From Streptomyces sp. (GTDB lineage Bacteria; Actinomycetota; Actinomycetes; Streptomycetales; Streptomycetaceae), in NCBI RefSeq assembly GCF_019510245.1, contig NZ_JAEKKT010000134.1:124001-188000 (forward strand): 64,000 bases of DNA, in the 5' to 3' direction. The notes under the pieces were generated by a model. It was not told the DNA's origin and did no database searches. It saw only the letters and a program-made list of their open reading frames with translations. Below, one piece after another: positions 62,255-64,000 of this stretch. How positions within the stretch are numbered: position 1 is the first letter of the stretch; each line of letters starts with the position of its first letter. A program made the translations under genes and the position numbers.

Positions 62255-64000
62255 ATGAGTATGGAGACCACCGCCTGGACGCAGCTCCACAGCGTCATGA
62301 CCGCCCAGCAGGAGCGGCGCCCGTTCGAACGGGCCACGCTTCGCCGTATCGCCGCCTTCGCCCGCCCGCACCGGGCCGGCATAGTCCGTTTCGTCCTCCT
62401 CGGGGTGCTGACCGCCCTGCTCGCCGTCGCCACCCCGGTCCTTGCCGGCCATGTCGTCGACGCGATCGTGTCGGGCCACGACACCGGCACGGTCGTACGG
62501 CTGTCGCTCCTGATCGCGCTGGTCGCGGTCGTGGAGGCGGCGCTCGGGGTGCTCGGGCGGCGGCTCTCGGCGGCGCTCGGGGAGGGCCTCATCCTCGACC
62601 TGCGCACGGCTGTGTTCGATCATGTGCAGCGGATGCCCGTCGCGTTCTTCACGCGTACCCGTACGGGAGCGCTGGTCAGTCGTCTCAACAACGACGTGAT
62701 CGGCGCCCAGCGGGCCTTCGCCAACACCCTCTCCGGTGTGGTCAGCAACCTGGTCACACTGCTCCTCACGCTCGCGGTGATGCTCACCCTGTCCTGGCAG
62801 ATCACCCTGCTCGCGCTGGTGCTGCTGCCGCTGTTCGTGGTGCCCGCCCGCCGGATGGGCGGCCGGATGGCCCGGATGCAGCGGGAGGCCGCCACGCTCA
62901 ACGCGGCCATGGGCACCCGGATGACCGAGCGGTTCTCGGCGCCGGGCGCCACCCTGATCAAGCTCTTCGGCCGCCCCGAGGAGGAGTCGGCGGAGTTCGC
63001 CGCGCGCGCCGCCCGGGTCCGGGACATCGGGGTGCGCACCGCCACCGCCCAGTCGGTGTTCATGACCGCGCTGACCCTGGTCTCCTCCCTCGCCCTCGCC
63101 CTGGTCTACGGCCTCGGCGGCTGGTTCGCCCTGCGCGGCACCCTGGAGCCGGGCGCGGTGGTCTCCCTCGCCCTGCTGCTGACCCGCCTCTACGCCCCGC
63201 TGACCTCCCTCGCCGGGGCCCGTGTCGAGGTGATGAGCGCGCTGGTCAGCTTCGAGCGGGTCTTCGAAGTGCTCGACCTGAAGCCGCTGATCGAGGAGAA
63301 ACCGGACGCCCGCGAGGTCCCCGAGGGCCCGGTGGCCGTCGAGTTCGAGGACGTCCGCTTCGCCTACCCGGCCGCCGACCAGGTCTCCCTCGCCTCCCTC
63401 GAGGAGGTCGCGGTCCTCGACTCGCGCGGCGGCAGCGAGGTCCTGCACGGCATCTCCTTCCGCGCCGAACCCGGCCAGACGATCGCCCTCGTCGGCACCT
63501 CCGGCGCCGGCAAGTCCACCATCGCCCAGCTGCTGCCGCGCCTGTACGACGTCGACGAGGGCACCGTCCGCATCGGCGGCACCGACGTCCGCGACCTGAC
63601 CGCCGGCTCGCTGCGGGCCACCCTCGGCATGGTCACCCAGGACGGCCACCTCTTCCACGACACCGTCCGCGCCAACCTGCTGCTCGCCCGCCCGGCCGCC
63701 ACCGACGAGGAGCTGTGGGACGCCCTCGGCCGCGCGAGGCTCGGCGAGGTCGTACGGTCGCTGCCGGATGGCCTGGACACGGTGGTCGGTGAGCGCGGCT
63801 ACCGCCTCTCCGGGGGTGAGCGCCAGCGCATGACCATCGCACGGCTGCTGCTGGCCCGGCAGCGGGTGGTCATCCTGGACGAGGCCACGGCCCATCTCGA
63901 CAACACCTCGGAGGCCGCCGTCCAGGAGGCTCTGGCCGAGGCGCTGGAGGGGCGCACGGCCGTGGTCATCGCCCACCGGCTGTCCACGGTGCGGGCCGCC
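62255..64000 (+). CDS. ABC exporter, fused membrane and ATPase domains (3' end outside window)
   Basis: From ATG 62255 at least 582 aa, truncated by the window end. Six membrane helices (residues ~40-330) contain the type-1 exporter coupling pattern FDHVQRMPVAFFTRTRTGAL. The ATPase has Walker A GTSGAGKST, Q-loop MVTQDGHLFHDTVRANL, signature RLSGGERQRMTIARLLLA, Walker B VVILDEATAHLD and the H-loop IAHRLSTV. Likely a homodimeric or paired drug/lipid exporter, induced by a redox- or drug-sensing MerR-family activator via the palindrome upstream. Probably leaderless. Confidence 0.92.
   Translation, partial: MSMETTAWTQLHSVMTAQQERRPFERATLRRIAAFARPHRAGIVRFVLLGVLTALLAVATPVLAGHVVDAIVSGHDTGTVVRLSLLIALVAVVEAALGVLGRRLSAALGEGLILDLRTAVFDHVQRMPVAFFTRTRTGALVSRLNNDVIGAQRAFANTLSGVVSNLVTLLLTLAVMLTLSWQITLLALVLLPLFVVPARRMGGRMARMQREAATLNAAMGTRMTERFSAPGATLIKLFGRPEEESAEFAARAARVRDIGVRTATAQSVFMTALTLVSSLALALVYGLGGWFALRGTLEPGAVVSLALLLTRLYAPLTSLAGARVEVMSALVSFERVFEVLDLKPLIEEKPDAREVPEGPVAVEFEDVRFAYPAADQVSLASLEEVAVLDSRGGSEVLHGISFRAEPGQTIALVGTSGAGKSTIAQLLPRLYDVDEGTVRIGGTDVRDLTAGSLRATLGMVTQDGHLFHDTVRANLLLARPAATDEELWDALGRARLGEVVRSLPDGLDTVVGERGYRLSGGERQRMTIARLLLARQRVVILDEATAHLDNTSEAAVQEALAEALEGRTAVVIAHRLSTVRAA

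Noticed and set aside
61112..63976. 954-codon frame on the - strand
   Set aside because: Only the last ~356 codons are a real membrane protein; the N-terminal part is antisense to the ABC exporter.

Overview
The window is a typical Streptomyces-type chromosome segment. It has very high GC with strong third-position bias, frequent GTG starts, GGAGG-type ribosome sites, ATGA/GTGA gene overlaps, Tat and lipoprotein signals, and families such as SpoIIE phosphatases, a LuxR/AAA regulator, monomeric isocitrate dehydrogenase and SAM-IV-type leaders. Both ends cut a gene: an FAD oxidoreductase at 1 and an ABC exporter at 64000. All names rest on motif and family recognition by eye; no database search was run.

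Layout. 1-4.8 kb: a thioredoxin-reductase-like enzyme divergent from a cupin-HTH regulator, then a quinone oxidoreductase and two acyl-CoA dehydrogenases in one overlapping operon. 5-13 kb: secreted phosphodiesterase, small membrane protein, phosphodiester glycosidase, DUF779 protein, and a giant P-type ATPase whose first half looks like a dead copy of an ATPase. 13.2-18 kb: glucarate dehydratase, a 14-helix exporter, a frameshifted Lrp/AsnC gene and a DedA protein. 18.2-22.2 kb: a sugar-type ABC importer operon. 22.3-28 kb: two SpoIIE-type phosphatases flanking a cyclase-family hydrolase. 28-30.5 kb: a TetR/MFS pair and tRNA-Pro(GGG) with a strong terminator. 30.5-33.7 kb: a CAP-domain exoprotein with a long structured leader, a DUF2218 protein, a lipoprotein and a zinc ribbon.

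33.8-43.2 kb is the most integrated region, a sulfur-acquisition block. It holds a glutathionyl-hydroquinone-reductase-like protein, a SAM-IV-type riboswitch, an amino-acid ABC transporter, a GNAT acetyltransferase, three flavin monooxygenases and the stub of a fourth. Three short ORFs ending in an (H)IDLLR..(C) signature precede transcription units here; one lies directly downstream of the riboswitch. Transporter, acetyltransferase and two-type flavin monooxygenases match the parts list of the S-alkylcysteine salvage pathway known from Bacillus subtilis.

43.3-51.8 kb: an astacin-like protease, a LuxR/AAA regulator, then a TPR-CHAT protease divergent from a cytoplasmic subtilase, a sigma-70-like factor and a small partner protein, which together look like a proteolytic stress or conflict module. 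51.8-64 kb: cytochrome P450, N-formylglutamate amidohydrolase, monomeric isocitrate dehydrogenase, MscS channel, FGGY kinase, enoyl-CoA hydratase, a flippase-like membrane protein and an ABC exporter behind a MerR/SoxR-type promoter.

A recurring oddity is gene erosion. At least seven remnants sit at gene borders: Lrp/AsnC, LamG, LLM monooxygenase, MFS, metX, M1 peptidase and FAD oxidoreductase. Intact genes next to them keep normal spacing.
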